A stretch of 64,000 nt of DNA from Vanilla planifolia (GCA_023846275.1 CM043865.1:6064068-6128067); one strand, 5' to 3'; shown: positions 50,001-57,500, counted from the first letter of the stretch. Made by a program: numbers and translations. Notes: a model not told the origin generated them from the letters alone.

Positions 50001-51894
50001 GAGGCGAGTCTGTTTGTGGTGCAGAAAAAGAGGAAAGAAATGAACATGCAAAAACTAAATTCTAAATGCATTATCTGCACGGATTGAGTTATTTTGTCTT
50101 TTGAAACATTTGTCAGGCTATTGAACGTCTCATGTAGGTCCTTGAAGTGCCAACTATTATGATCATCATTTTTTAGAATACGCCTCAAGGCATTATCTTT
50201 GTTCTAGCTTTCTATTGAGTAGTTTTCTTTTAGTCAATTGCTTACCCCTATCTAGAGAACATGGAAAGCTTCTTCAACCTAGTTGAGCCACTTGTTAAAT
50301 TTCTTCCAATGCTACTAACTCCCCTTCCTTTTTCTCTACTTCTCGATGGGCCATTATTTATACTTTTGCGCATAGATAAGAGTTGATTCTGAACCCCATC
50401 CCAGATTCTTTACTTCTATTGATTTTTTGGTGTTTTTCAAATATTGCTTGACTTGTTTGTTGGAACTTATTGTCAATCTGAACATTCTTCTGAGAAGGTA
50501 TTATAACTCTTCTATTGATGTGGGTTTTTTATAATACTTCAACATTGCAGCCTGGGCAGAGCACAGAGGAGCAAAAGCAGGTTATGATGCAAGAACTTCA
50601 GTTGCAAGCATCACAGGGGAATGCTCATTCTGTGACCCAATTCAGTGGCATGAATAGTCCATTTTCCAATGCTGCAACTTCACCTGTTCAAACATTTCCA
50701 GGCCAACCGCACCACCCACATCAGATTACTCAGATGCTCGGCAATCCTCACCCCTCTCAACTTCAAGGAAGCAATCATTCTAGCACACCACATCAAGCAT
50801 ATATCCGATTTGCTAAAGAGAGGCAGCTTCAGCAGAAGGCCATGCTTCCAGCCCAGCATCCAAATTCTGCTTCAACCGCTGCTTCTCCTATGCAAAACAA
50901 TATAAATCCGCAACATCAAAAACAACTCAACTCTACAAATTCATTGTCCTCTTCGTACAACCAGCAGATTTCAACACGCAATGCTCAGTCCAATGGGGCA
51001 ATGACCGCCCAAATTATAAAGCAAAGACAAAGGCTACAGGTTGAACAACCAAGAAGCGTGCAGCTGCAGCCACAACCACAACCACAGGCTAAACATCTGA
51101 AGTGCGTGGGACGTGGTTCGACCTTGATTAACCCTAACGTAGCATCCGATGGCTCCCACTTTGCAGGTCTTCAAGCAGCTCCAAAGAACCAAACCTGTGA
51201 GAAGCTTGCGATGCAACAGAATCAGGGCCTCTTTTCTTGTAATGCCGGATTAAACCCAAATATGCAACATAAGAATCAGCACAAGCTTTATTCTCGTCCG
51301 CAATCCCAGTCATCAAAGCATGTGACAGTAGTGTCCTCTGCTCCTCACAATAACCAGTCCTCAATTGAAGCTCCACCTGTTCATTCCATTGCAACTTCGC
51401 AGCAATCAGTGACATCTTCCTCCAATGCTTTGGCTGCACATCCGCAACAACTGCAGCTTCGTCAAGCTAATCAATCTCCACCAAAGATGCAAAGAATGGC
51501 TCCTCAACAGAATCCTATTTTAAAACCTGATGGGCAAATACAGTCTTCGAGTGAACATGTTCCTCAGTCATCAGATTCTGTGAGCTCTCCTACCCTTCTT
51601 CCCACTGGAACTCAATGGAAGCAGGATACTTTGCTTGAGAGAAATATCTCTGCCCCCACAACCCTGTTGGTAGGCCCGTCTCAGGAAAATATTTCTGGAA
51701 ATAGTGCAGTAAAAGTTCCTCCTCGGCAGTTTTCTGCAAATTTACCTACACATGGACATGGAGCTGGGGGCCAATGGCTACAGCAGCAACAGCTGCTGAG
51801 CTCACAGTCGCACCCTTCACCGCCTCAGCAGCAGAATCAACAAGGTGTGCAAGGAAACTTGTATACGCGACCTTTGAATGCTGGACTGGGATGA
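7591..51894 (+). CDS. EAF1: EAF1-type NuA4 histone acetyltransferase scaffold (HSA + SANT), 21 coding exons
   Basis: Plant homologue of EAF1, the platform subunit of the NuA4 histone H4/H2A acetyltransferase complex in the nucleus. Coding exons: 7591-7733, 7812-7866, 7949-8031, 8154-9465, 9547-9666, 9864-10124, 10453-10629, 10808-10888, 18738-18798, 18898-19475, 19548-19601, 28488-28545, 28633-28823, 38600-38653, 38736-38816, 39243-39380, 39487-39603, 43753-43850, 43953-44171, 44272-44662, 50551-51894. They join in frame to 1871 aa. The start MHG...ADSMGGVVD and the block EKGGNPLDFK are typical of plant EAF1. The HSA domain lies near residues 550-625 (QWDFVLEEMAWMANDF), a basic stretch KSKKRRKSKH near 940, a SANT/Myb domain near 1068-1121 (SWSSFEDQALVVLVHDMG), and a Gln-rich tail from 1425. 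All introns are GT-AG except a GC-AG one at 39381-39486. The length is close to the roughly 1900 aa usual for the family. Exon 10453 is the least certain boundary. Confidence 0.95.
8154..9465 (+). CDS. EAF1: EAF1 large exon: low-complexity N-terminal region
   Basis: This 1312-nt exon encodes residues about 94-531. It opens with EAKGSFVVSPHGDSAESSG and DNLLLF, which are family hallmarks, then becomes Ser/Asn/Glu-rich and poorly conserved, probably disordered. A basic patch (YARRNRSRSNRD) sits near its first quarter. The exon ends with EDAILRDARIIE, the lead-in to the HSA domain. The ATG at 8173 is internal and not the start of a separate gene. Confidence 0.93.
9547..10124 (+). CDS. EAF1: EAF1 HSA-domain exons
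   Basis: Exons 9547-9666 and 9864-10124 (both phase 0) encode residues 532-658. The HSA (helicase/SANT-associated) domain is seen as QWDFVLEEMAWMANDFMQER with the following basic helices (WKTAAAVHVSQL, RKLKNTARTLAKAVMQFW). In yeast NuA4 the HSA domain of Eaf1 binds actin and Arp4; the same role is expected here. A perfect donor-like site lies inside the first exon at 9595/9596 but must be ignored to keep the domain whole. Confidence 0.93.
10453..10888 (+). CDS. EAF1: EAF1 exons after HSA
   Basis: Exons 10453-10629 and 10808-10888 encode residues 659-744. The recognisable parts are PPGIQSYALRFLHF (the post-HSA block of plant EAF1) and ECLFYEVRPGAMQSYRESIE. Exon 10453 uses the acceptor AAATCAG|GGC. 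An upstream acceptor CATAG|GAACTC (10391) runs into a TGA in the required frame and was not used. After this exon comes a 7.85-kb intron. Confidence 0.85.
11285..12455 (+). repeat. Diverged direct repeat copy A (LTR-like)
   Basis: This copy shares with 16890-18560 the same order of segments, for example CTTTGAGAATTT, AGATT..GTCTTGCAT..TGG, GAACTATGAATTAGAA, TTCTATTGTGTTTC and TTGTACAACC near its end. Shared ends and equal orientation fit the two LTRs of one old element. Exact ends and target-site duplications are not resolved. Confidence 0.55.
12789..15521. mobile_element. Probable solo LTR (2733 bp) nested in the outer element
   Basis: The segment begins TGTCATGCCCC and ends GGATATTACA, giving the TGT...ACA ends of Ty3/gypsy LTRs. 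The flanking five bases are GTAAT (12784-12788) and ATAAT (15522-15526), a target-site duplication with one mismatch. No coding region is found inside. A pyrimidine-rich block with many CTGCAG motifs (about 14760-15170) resembles the transcribed part of an LTR. Such ends are common in chromovirus LTRs (Tekay/Del type); that assignment is inference. Confidence 0.6.
16890..18560 (+). repeat. Diverged direct repeat copy B with internal ~600-bp tandem duplication
   Basis: Counterpart of 11285-12455. It is about 500 bp longer because a segment is duplicated in tandem: about 17118-17720 and 17727-18290. These two units are clearly more alike than either is to copy A; both contain CTAAACTAGAT, TTTTGCATTGTGG, GGCCGTGATAAGAAT and TGTAATCTGAATTCAAAT. 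The tandem event is therefore younger than the split of copies A and B. Confidence 0.65.
18738..19601 (+). CDS. EAF1: EAF1 middle exons
   Basis: Exons 18738-18798, 18898-19475 and 19548-19601 encode residues 745-975. Conserved plant EAF1 stretches include VFEDEAETETGILPGAFE, YGVGPNLYDPYPDG, GKRPSSTLNVG, TKRTRTAARQR and SSGDTSSFQDDQCSLHGGSQ. A lysine/arginine-rich run (RKSKKRRKSKH) is a likely nuclear localisation signal. The region is flanked on both sides by introns of 8-9 kb. Confidence 0.93.
21012..21097. repeat. Perfect 43-bp tandem repeat, two copies
   Basis: Two identical units starting ATGGTTTGGTGAATTCG follow each other at 21012 and 21055. The perfect match means a recent duplication. 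The surroundings (about 20780-21230) are rich in TTTGGTT-like words and end in CCGAATGTACACCC, a wording often seen at ends of plant non-autonomous DNA elements; no partner end was found. Confidence 0.85.
21491..22250. repeat. Near-identical 388-bp tandem duplication with inverted filler at the junction
   Basis: Unit 1 is 21491-21865 and unit 2 is 21879-22250. Over more than 370 bases the only clear difference found is a 3-bp indel (GTTGTTAGAG versus GTTAGAG). Between them lie 13 extra bases (21866-21878, TTGCAAAATAAAT) that closely match the reverse complement of the unit's own first bases (TTATTATTTTGCAA). Confidence 0.9.
23084..23560. repeat. Diverged ~245-bp tandem pair
   Basis: Copies begin CATTTAATGA (23084, 23330) and share AAGCTTA, CTTTCT, CTCATCT and GGAACTCTTTAGTCAATCT-like ends. 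A partial related stretch lies just upstream (about 22890-23000), including GGTTTGGCTACATGAGCC. Confidence 0.6.
24072..25550. repeat. Short diverged direct repeats 1.4 kb apart
   Basis: About 90 bases at 24072-24165 recur at 25461-25550. The shared core is ATAATATTTTATTA.AAAATAT..ATTATTTTTAT, then AC.TGAGRTTTGA. They could be remains of terminal repeats of a lost element, but the AT-rich composition makes this weak. Confidence 0.35.
27000..27410 (+). pseudogene. Relic of a LINE-type RNase H-like domain
   Basis: Across frames and stops, pieces read like the RNase H-like (RVT_3) end of plant LINE elements: FALAYEKMHVKNKI followed by IIFE..SI, which fits the usual helix then E-S-D core, and later RFGVIGNEVRNHVADLIYW, which fits the G-N-x-x-A-D-x-L end. 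Many stops and shifts show it is dead. No other part of the LINE was recognised nearby. Confidence 0.4.
28488..28823 (+). CDS. EAF1: EAF1 exons before the SANT domain
   Basis: Exons 28488-28545 and 28633-28823 encode residues 976-1058. They carry the conserved segments YGQHVAKKTKFMK, PMPSPVASQMSNMSNSNKLI and RDRGRKSKAMK. The two exons form an 0.34-kb island between introns of 8.9 and 9.8 kb. Confidence 0.93.
29231..29280. repeat. 20-bp tandem repeat, 2.5 copies
   Basis: The unit ACACGATTCTGTTATTTTTC occurs at 29251, with a one-mismatch copy at 29231 and a half copy at 29271. Confidence 0.85.
30335..30710. repeat. Diverged 236-bp-period tandem pair
   Basis: The stretches at about 30335-30480 and 30571-30710 align in order: TATGATTTG.ACA, CATAAA, CCA.CTG.TAGA, AGTGCTT and TAGATTAGT. 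The copies differ by many substitutions, so the duplication is old. Confidence 0.6.
32765..33840. repeat. Compositional island rich in GTACGA/TACGAT words
   Basis: GTACGA, TACGAT and related words (GTACGATAC, GAGTACGATT, TGTACGATAG, AGTACGATG, AGTACGAAG) recur about a dozen times on the + strand within 1.1 kb and are rare elsewhere in the window. No fixed period is seen. It may belong to the upstream end of the Ty3/gypsy relic. Confidence 0.45.
35040..38110 (+). mobile_element. Decayed Ty3/gypsy retrotransposon, Tat-like layout
   Basis: Remains appear in canonical order. Gag at about 35040-35780 (EDEESLRNFVLFFNDATINV, typical of the retrotrans_gag C-terminal half). The pre-RT motif at 36455-36545 (DLFAR..LNIPWFDP). 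RT at 36700-36870 (RPVQYPKLVSN, VDYNHLNNV). RNase H at 36900-37400 (FEWTCDCEKAFLQLK, TDKLLRQ). A second RNase H-like domain at 37430-37760 (NNQLEY.ALL, FNSDSELIV, EICHIPK.ENHSFNVLAKC). Integrase zinc finger at 37940-38110 (KVLEEIHLG, GRSLY, GFFWPGL, AKKCFC). Two RNase H domains after RT are the mark of the Tat lineage. Frameshifts and stops throughout show a dead copy. Protease, integrase core and a matching LTR pair were not found, so it is truncated. Confidence 0.8.
38600..39603 (+). CDS. EAF1: EAF1 SANT/Myb-domain exons
   Basis: Exons 38600-38653, 38736-38816, 39243-39380 and 39487-39603 encode residues 1059-1188. The SANT/Myb fold is read across three exons: SWSSFEDQALVVLVHDMG, NWELVSDALN and KPKDCKERHKFLMD, with the tryptophans expected at the first two helices. 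SANT domains contact histone tails or partner proteins. After it comes the family block GDGADSAEDSGSSQ and GIPKGSARQLFQRL, which crosses a GC-AG intron (39381-39486). The donor of the first exon is the weaker CAG|GTCGGT. Confidence 0.94.
39381..39486 (+). other. GC-AG intron in EAF1
   Basis: The reading GIPK|GSARQLF is conserved in plant EAF1 and requires a splice at CCAAAG|GCATGA...CCCACCAG|GGAAGC. No GT lies at the needed position, so the intron starts with GC. The 106-nt length is normal for a plant intron. Confidence 0.85.
39604..43752 (+). other. EAF1 giant intron (4.1 kb)
   Basis: Donor CAG|GTCTGC, acceptor GTGCAG|AGT. It has a more GC-rich patch at about 40060-40560 without recognisable coding content, unassigned sequence with several stop-free stretches up to 119 codons (for example 41965-42318), and an RNase H-like relic at 42787-42960. 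None of the ORFs matches a family I know. Confidence 0.7.
42787..42960 (+). pseudogene. Relic of a LINE-type RNase H-like domain (N-terminal part)
   Basis: RIKINFNG followed, across frame changes, by RVV, VLWV and VVHKAY fits the start of the plant RVT_3 RNase H (consensus K-x-N-x-D-G-S, G-x-V-I-R-D, A-E). The catalytic Asp of the first strand reads as Asn and stops intervene. It is short, so the call is tentative. Confidence 0.35.
43753..44662 (+). CDS. EAF1: EAF1 exons with Gly/Ser/Pro/Asn-rich region
   Basis: Exons 43753-43850, 43953-44171 and 44272-44662 encode residues 1189-1424. The pattern LSQAHPNNLSG, PLDLCD, LVDDQQRMQNYNQIFPGRN, GVNRSLPMQRPSFQG and MLRPRDALQMVQ matches the post-SANT part of plant EAF1. 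The composition suggests a disordered linker. Confidence 0.93.
44663..50550 (+). other. EAF1 giant intron (5.9 kb)
   Basis: Donor CAG|GTGAGT, acceptor ACATTGCAG|CCT. It is AT-rich throughout. A degenerate repeated motif is scattered at 45048-45640. Around 47540-47690 is a GC-richer segment with repeated GGCTTG/AAGCC words, reminiscent of a small DNA element but with no terminal repeats located. No coding relic was recognised. Confidence 0.7.
45048..45640. repeat. Scattered copies of a degenerate ~25-bp motif
   Basis: Variants of GATAGTTTTATGAGATTTTG occur near 45048, 45333, 45402, 45526 and 45607, several followed by CCTAATTTG-like words. Spacing is irregular (69-285 bp), so this is a decayed array rather than a clean tandem repeat. 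Confidence 0.5.
50551..51894 (+). CDS. EAF1: EAF1 last coding exon: Gln-rich tail
   Basis: This 1344-nt exon encodes residues 1425-1871. It starts PGQSTEEQKQVMMQELQLQ and is rich in Gln, Ser, Pro and His with short poly-Q runs, as in other plant EAF1 proteins and many transcription coregulators. The segment HQAYIRFAKERQLQQK is a conserved charged island. It ends at TGA 51892-51894. The sequence in front of the acceptor (AACATTGCAG) is open in the same frame but is intron. Confidence 0.94.
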   Translation, partial: PGQSTEEQKQVMMQELQLQASQGNAHSVTQFSGMNSPFSNAATSPVQTFPGQPHHPHQITQMLGNPHPSQLQGSNHSSTPHQAYIRFAKERQLQQKAMLPAQHPNSASTAASPMQNNINPQHQKQLNSTNSLSSSYNQQISTRNAQSNGAMTAQIIKQRQRLQVEQPRSVQLQPQPQPQAKHLKCVGRGSTLINPNVASDGSHFAGLQAAPKNQTCEKLAMQQNQGLFSCNAGLNPNMQHKNQHKLYSRPQSQSSKHVTVVSSAPHNNQSSIEAPPVHSIATSQQSVTSSSNALAAHPQQLQLRQANQSPPKMQRMAPQQNPILKPDGQIQSSSEHVPQSSDSVSSPTLLPTGTQWKQDTLLERNISAPTTLLVGPSQENISGNSAVKVPPRQFSANLPTHGHGAGGQWLQQQQLLSSQSHPSPPQQQNQQGVQGNLYTRPLNAGLG

Positions 51895-52600
51895 TAAAGG
51901 GTGAATGTGGGTCTCGCTATTGTCGCAAGATGCTGCTTCGTTCACCCTTGTAAAGTTATTGTACAGGTTAGTTATTCCTAATGCGACTTCATTGAGTAGG
52001 CTCTTTTGTTTCATGATTTGTTTCATCTTCCTTGTTACTTGTGTTAATGTTTTGTGTTCTTTCGTTTTATATGATTCCTGTTTTGATTAACAATATTTTA
52101 TTTTTCTTAATTTGTTCACAGTGGAACGATCCCCAGGGACAAAAAGCCCTTCCAAGCTCAACCTTAGTCGTGGTTCAACTTGTAGAAGCCTCAGAGGACC
52201 TCAGGTGTAGCAATATCTTCTCCTTGTGTAAAGATTGGTTTGCCATACATTTCACTTCACCTCCTCCCTCTCTCTTGACACGCTAGAATTGCTTCGCCAT
52301 TAATTGTCATTTTTTTTTTCTTTGTGTAGCTCATACTTGGATCAAATTTTGGGGTTTTGTTCTAGTTTTTGTGCACATGGCATGCAATTTCCCTTTCCAA
52401 AGTTCTGTGCACAGTATTGGTTGGTTGCTTGCACATAGCTTGCAGATGAAGGATGTACAAATGCCATCTTTCATGCCCTGTAGTGATTATTTTTTGTATA
52501 GTGTGAATTATTCTTCGTTTTCGGTTAATACTGCAAAATTAGATCACGGAATGTTTCTTTATAAATACGTATTCTTATTGCTTTTCTTACTGGTTGATTG
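51895..52600 (+). other. EAF1 3' UTR with an intron
   Basis: After the TGA the transcript probably continues to GTACAG|GTTAGT (51966/51967), is spliced to TTCACAG|TGGAAC (52121/52122) and ends in T-rich sequence by about 52600. Both splice sites are good matches to consensus. The junction would lie 72 nt after the stop codon. The exact polyadenylation site is not visible. Confidence 0.55.
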
Positions 52601-53328
52601 ACAGGTGATGCACATTTTTTACTTGGTTTATTCCATGGAACAACCAAGCAGTAAGATGAACTTCATCTTTCTACTTCATGAATAACGTTTGTGATGCATT
52701 CCATATGTTTGTCGTGTTAAAATCTCACACGTTTGTGTTCATATACCATGGAATGAGTTATCTAATTGGATTTTATATGAGCTCAAATATGTTATTTATG
52801 TTGGCATAATTATTACAAAACAACAAAAGTTGTTTTATTTAATCATTATTGCTGAATTGTTATAATAATTTCGTTTGGAGAAGGCAAATCTTACTATTCA
52901 ATGAGAACGTGGGATCCGCTAGTTCAAATTCAAACGCATATGCAGGTGGCCGGGTCTGTCATGCCCGGCCAAACGGACGGCTCTGATTGAGAGGATCTGG
53001 TAACCGTAAAGTATTGATGTCCAAACGGTCGCATGCGACAGTGCTCACCTGTTTTCGTACGATCGTTTGCCCCCATTGAATAATGTCTTGTATGGTGGCA
53101 TTATTTAATTATTTTTTCAAATTTAAACAAAAAAAATCCGTTATTTTTTATTTCCTACTTTTTGAAAAAAGTATATGATAAGATTGTTGAGCTTAGATTC
53201 CAAATACAACGTAATATAATTTTTCTTTTAAAAAAGAGCCTAAACAGAAAAAATGTTTTAAATTGATTCGAGTCAGAAAAAACTTTAAAAGACATTTATT
53301 TTTATATCTAAGTTATTTGGAAAAAAAT
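52601..53328. other. Spacer and promoter region between EAF1 and the PMI1-related gene
   Basis: AT-rich flanks enclose a GC-richer block (about 52905-53080) with GCCGGGTC, GCCCGGCC and other CpG-containing words. No ORF of note. It probably includes the upstream regulatory region of the next gene. Confidence 0.5.
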
Positions 53329-53340
53329 ATATATATTTAA
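53329..53340 (+). promoter_or_regulatory. Candidate TATA element of the PMI1-related gene
   Basis: TATATATATTTAA lies about 30-60 bp before the point where sequence turns into a CT- and GC-rich leader (from about 53395). The position suits a TATA box; other AT-rich words nearby make it uncertain. Confidence 0.3.
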
Positions 53341-53503
53341 AGATTGCTTGGAAATTTGTACTTCTAGTTGTCTTACATTTAAATTGTCCCAAGTTCCTTG
53401 CTTGCCCCGGTGAATCTCTCTTCCTTCTCCTCCGCGCTGGAGTAGAACGGCGGCAGCGAGAGCTAGTCATACGTCTCGTCCCTTCCTCTTATTACTACGC
53501 CAA

Positions 53504-53513
53504 TTAGGGTTTT
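53504..53513 (+). promoter_or_regulatory. Telo-box-like element in the 5' leader
   Basis: TTAGGGTTTT is the reverse of the plant telo box AAACCCTAA. It is common near transcription starts of plant genes, where Telomere Repeat Binding factors can bind. Here it lies 76 bases before the start codon. Confidence 0.4.
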
Positions 53514-53589
53514 ACCGATCTCCGTTAGGTCCCCCAATCATAGCGGAGCTGCATTCTTCGGGAACTCCGGAACTGGGAATCCGAGAAGA

Positions 53590-56500
53590 ATGCGAGGGGT
53601 TGAACCTATGAAGGATCCCTCTAATGGTCGCTTCTTCCGCGAGATCGAGGCGCTGAGCAAGGCACTTGACGTCGACGCCAAGCGCACACCCCGCCGCGGA
53701 CGCGCTCCGGCGCTCCCGAGTAGCCGTTCTGCTTCTGCGGGGAGGTCCCTTGCGCCGTCGGATTCGCATCCTAAAGAAAAGAAGCCTTCTTCGTTGTGGA
53801 ACTGGAAACCTCTCAAGGCTCTGTCACACATACGCCATCGCCGCTTCGAGTGCGTCTTCTCCCTCCGAGTTCACTCGATTGAGAACGTCCCGCTTTCCCT
53901 TGCCGACGCCAGCCTCTGTGTTAACTGGCGGAGGAACACGGTTGATGCGGGATTGGTTCACTCTCGCCCGGCTCGTGTCTTCCGCGGGGTTTCCGTGTTT
54001 CAGGACACGCTCACCTATAACTGCTCCGTGTATGGCAGCCGGAGCGGGGCACAAGGTACGGCTAAGTATGAAGCAAGGAATTTTCTTCTTTATGCGACCG
54101 TGGTGGGAGCTCCAGGTCTCGACCTCGGGAAGCACCGTGTCGACCTTACGAGGCTCTTGCCGCTGAACCTCGAGGAGCTTGAAGAGGAGACGAGTTGCGG
54201 AAGTTGGAGCACGAGCTTCCGACTTTCTGGCAAGGCAAGTGGTGCTACTTTGAATGTGAGCTTTGGGTTTTCAGTGGTGGGTGGGAATGATAAGGTGCGG
54301 AATTCTGGTGGTGTTGGGAAGATGCCGGAGATTTTGGCTGAGAAGGGAGATAGAATGAATGCAATTAGGCGCACTGATAGTCTTCCTGGGCTTAAGTCTC
54401 AGCTGGTAGATGAAGCTCTTCTGGAGATCAAGGAGACTAGTGGTAATGTGATTTCGCGTGAAGCTGTTTCAAGCGTGGAGGAAAAGGTGATGGAAGCTCG
54501 AAATGATTCGCCTGAAATGAAATGTTGTTTGTTGCCGGAACCCTGTTTCAGGGATGCGAAGGAGAGTGATTGGTTTGAAAATTCTGTGATTGAACATGGT
54601 ATAGAAATTTCTAAGGAAGATGTTGCAAACTTAGCTGTTATAAAGATGCTGAATTCGGAGAAGGTCATAGTGCAGGATTGCTCTGAGGTAGAGGTGATCA
54701 ATACGGCAATAAATCAAATGCAATACGAGAGCTCATTCAGTAGTGTAGATACCAAAGAGATGGACTTTTTACTTGGGGAGTCATCTGCAAAAGAGTTGGA
54801 TTCCACCATTCATGCCATCTTATGTCATGAATCCACTGAAATGAGGAATCCAGAACAAAAAATAGAAATTCCTGGAAAAATGACTTTTGATGGGGTTGGG
54901 CAATTCGAGGAAGGAGGAAGTTTGAAGATGCGATCCCAAAGTTTGGATGACCTGACAGAAGAAGTTGCTAACGAATTCTTAAGCATGTTAGATTTCGAGC
55001 AGAGCTCTCCTCGTTTGAGCTCAGAAGGTGATCCTGAATCACCAAAGGAACAGCTTTGGAAACAGTTCGAGATGGATTCTATAATTTCCAATGATGGTTT
55101 GCTTATCCTTGAGATGGGAGCTGATCAGGAGATGAAATGGGGTAATTCCGGTTCTGAAGTTTTTGATTTCTCCTCAATGGTTCATGATGCCAGTTCATCG
55201 AATCAAGAGCCAGTCCAAGCCATGGAATGTAAATCTATGGCACAGATGCTCGAGGATGCTGAAACAGAGGCTTTACTGTGTGAATGGGGCTTGGATGAGA
55301 CGGTTTTTGAAGGTCCTCCAACTGATATCAGGGGTGGATTTGGCAGTCCCATTCATCTTCTTCCTGAGGAAACTACTGAGTTGCCTCCTCTTGGTGAGAA
55401 TTTGGGGCCCTTTGTTCAGACAAAAGATGGAGGATTCCTTAGGTCCATGTGTCCAAGTCTTTTCAAAGGTTCCAAGAGTAATGGAAAACTAATCATGCAG
55501 GTCTCCAAGCCAGTAGTAATGCCTGCAGAAATGGGCTCTGATGTTATGGGAATATTGAAACATTTGGCTTCTGTAGGAGTCGAGAAGCTATCTATGCAAG
55601 CTGGTCAGCTTATGCCCTTGGAAGAGATTACTGGCAGTTCTATGCAGCAATTAGCATGGGAGGCTTCACCTTGTCAGAGGTATTTTTTCTTTTATAGCGA
55701 CAACTTCTAAATGTCGGTATAATTCTAAAAAATGATTTCTTTTTGTGTAACTTTTTTCAGTGGGCATGATTCACCGTTGCAACCTTACCGTGAAGATGAG
55801 CTTGGATTTGATTTGAAAACCTTTGGGAAGAAAGGCAAACCGTTTAATCCAGTATCTGAGAGGAGTAGAGAATCAAACAATGAATATGTTTCCCTGGAAG
55901 ACCTTGCTCCATTAGCAATGGATAAGATTGAAGCTCTGTCGATTGAAGGTCTTAAGATACAATCTGGCATTTCAGATGAAGAGGTGCTTTCAAATACTAC
56001 CAAACAGTTTGTAGGAGAGATGCCAACTTTTGAAGAACAAGGAGTTCAAAATCTCATCTCCTTAGGCATGGAAGGAGCTGTTGGATTGCAGCTTCTTGAT
56101 GTCAAGGGTAAGGGGGGTGAGGTTGATGGTCTGATGGGTTTGTCAATAACATTGGATGAATGGATGCAGCTTGATATGGGAATAGTAGATGAGGAAGATG
56201 AGCTCAGTGATCGCACTTCAAAGATTCTTGCTGCCCATCATGCTAAATCTGCTGAATTCTCAGGAGGAGGCCTCAAGGATAACAAAAGAGGGAAGAAGCC
56301 AAGGAGGAGATGGGGTTTACTGGAAAACAATTTTACTGTTGCCTTAATGGTGCAACTTCGAGATCCCTTCCGTGATTATGAACCGGTTGGAATGCCAATG
56401 CTCGCCTTAGTTCAAGTGGAGCGTGTTTTTGTTCCTCCTAAACCCAAAATTTACTGCACAGTTTCGGACAAGGGCATCATCGACCAAGAAATCAAGCCTG

Positions 56501-56871
56501 ATGCAGAGCTCGAGCCTGTTTTGATACCAGAAAACGATAGAGTTATCGACGTGATTCCTCAATTTAAAGTTACTGACGTTCATGTGGCTGGTCTTAAGGC
56601 TGATACTGGAAAGAAAGGACTCTGGGGTAGTTCAATTCAGCAGCAGTCTGGCTCCAGGTGGTTGCTTGCAAATGGAATGGGAAACAAAAATAAGCATTCC
56701 TTCTCCAAGTCAAATACAAGTCATCAAAAAATCTCTCAATGGACAACGAAGGATCAGCCAAAGGAAACTCTTTGGAGCATTTCATCCCTTTTCCGTCGTA
56801 ATGGTTCAAAATCAAAAGAGGCTGCATCATCCAAATCTCATACGAGGAATCCAAACATATGGTTTTTGTAA
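53590..56871 (+). CDS. PMIR1: PLASTID MOVEMENT IMPAIRED 1-RELATED protein (NT-C2 domain)
   Basis: PMI1 family proteins act in light-driven chloroplast (and nuclear) positioning, through short actin filaments at the organelle edge. Two exons, 53590-55679 and 55761-56871, join (AG|T, Ser) to 1066 aa. The NT-C2 domain spans residues about 84-232 (FECVFSLRVHSIENVP, ASLCVNWRR, GSWSTSFRLSG). It is preceded by LWNWKPLKALSHIRHRR, a family signature. The middle is acidic and variable. The C-terminal half holds the conserved blocks EYVSLEDLAPLAMDKIEALS and, near residue 878, RRWGLLENNFTVALMVQLRD then PMLALVQVERVFVPPKP. The start at M1 is the first ATG after the leader; M7 is a less likely alternative. 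PMI1 itself is shorter (about 840 aa), so a PMI1-RELATED member is more likely; PMIR1 versus PMIR2 is not settled. The first ~700 bases are GC-rich, the rest AT-richer. Confidence 0.93.
55680..55760 (+). other. Single intron of the PMI1-related gene
   Basis: An 81-nt GT-AG intron (CAGAG|GTATTT to TTTTTTCAG|TGG) with several in-frame stops in its 3' half. Joining the exons restores CQSGHDSPLQPY and keeps the frame to the TAA. Confidence 0.92.
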
Positions 56872-57500
56872 TGAGATGGAGAGATCCATTGAGATTTTTC
56901 TAGTTCTGATGAATTGAACTTGTCGGCCTTTGAAGGTTAGACATCCTTCTCTCGATACTTGATTGATGTTGATATTTGTTAGTGTAGATTTTGATGTTTA
57001 CATACTTAAAATGTGTTCAAATCGGAGTATGTCCCATACATTGCAATAGAACTTTATTACTTCAACAGATTGCGTAAGAAAGGTTATTAATTTTAGCTGT
57101 CACAGATACTTGAGTGCAATATAGCTTAAGCATTGCTATTGTCTCCTAAGGTAGTAATTCTTTTGGCTTTGTTCGATTAGGAGGTCAAACCGTTGCATTC
57201 TAACATGTTTTGATCATAATTTATCAAATATCATTGTGTTATGATCGACTACAATTGTTGAAGCAAAAGAAGCCAAATATACAATGGATTAGTTGGTCCT
57301 ATTTGGTTTCTAACTAAACTAAGAATAATTTAACTATTAAACCCACGGTCACTTACCCCAACTTCTTTCTATTACTATACTGCTAACCTTGTTGGGATAA
57401 GATTTAACCCTTCCTGTTTAACTCAAAACCAAATACTGTTTTGGGTTTTGCCCATCCTTAGGACCATATGCATGCAATGCAATAGCTTTTGTAATCCCTT
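56872..57500. other. 3' UTR of the PMI1-related gene and spacer
   Basis: Mixed-composition sequence follows the TAA, and a 3' UTR to roughly 57080 is likely. The rest shows no coding signal. Confidence 0.5.

Noticed and set aside
7591-51894. Reading the EAF1 exon islands as several small genes
   Set aside because: All 21 exons join in compatible phase and follow the order of one known plant protein family; none of the islands has its own start and stop in a sensible place.
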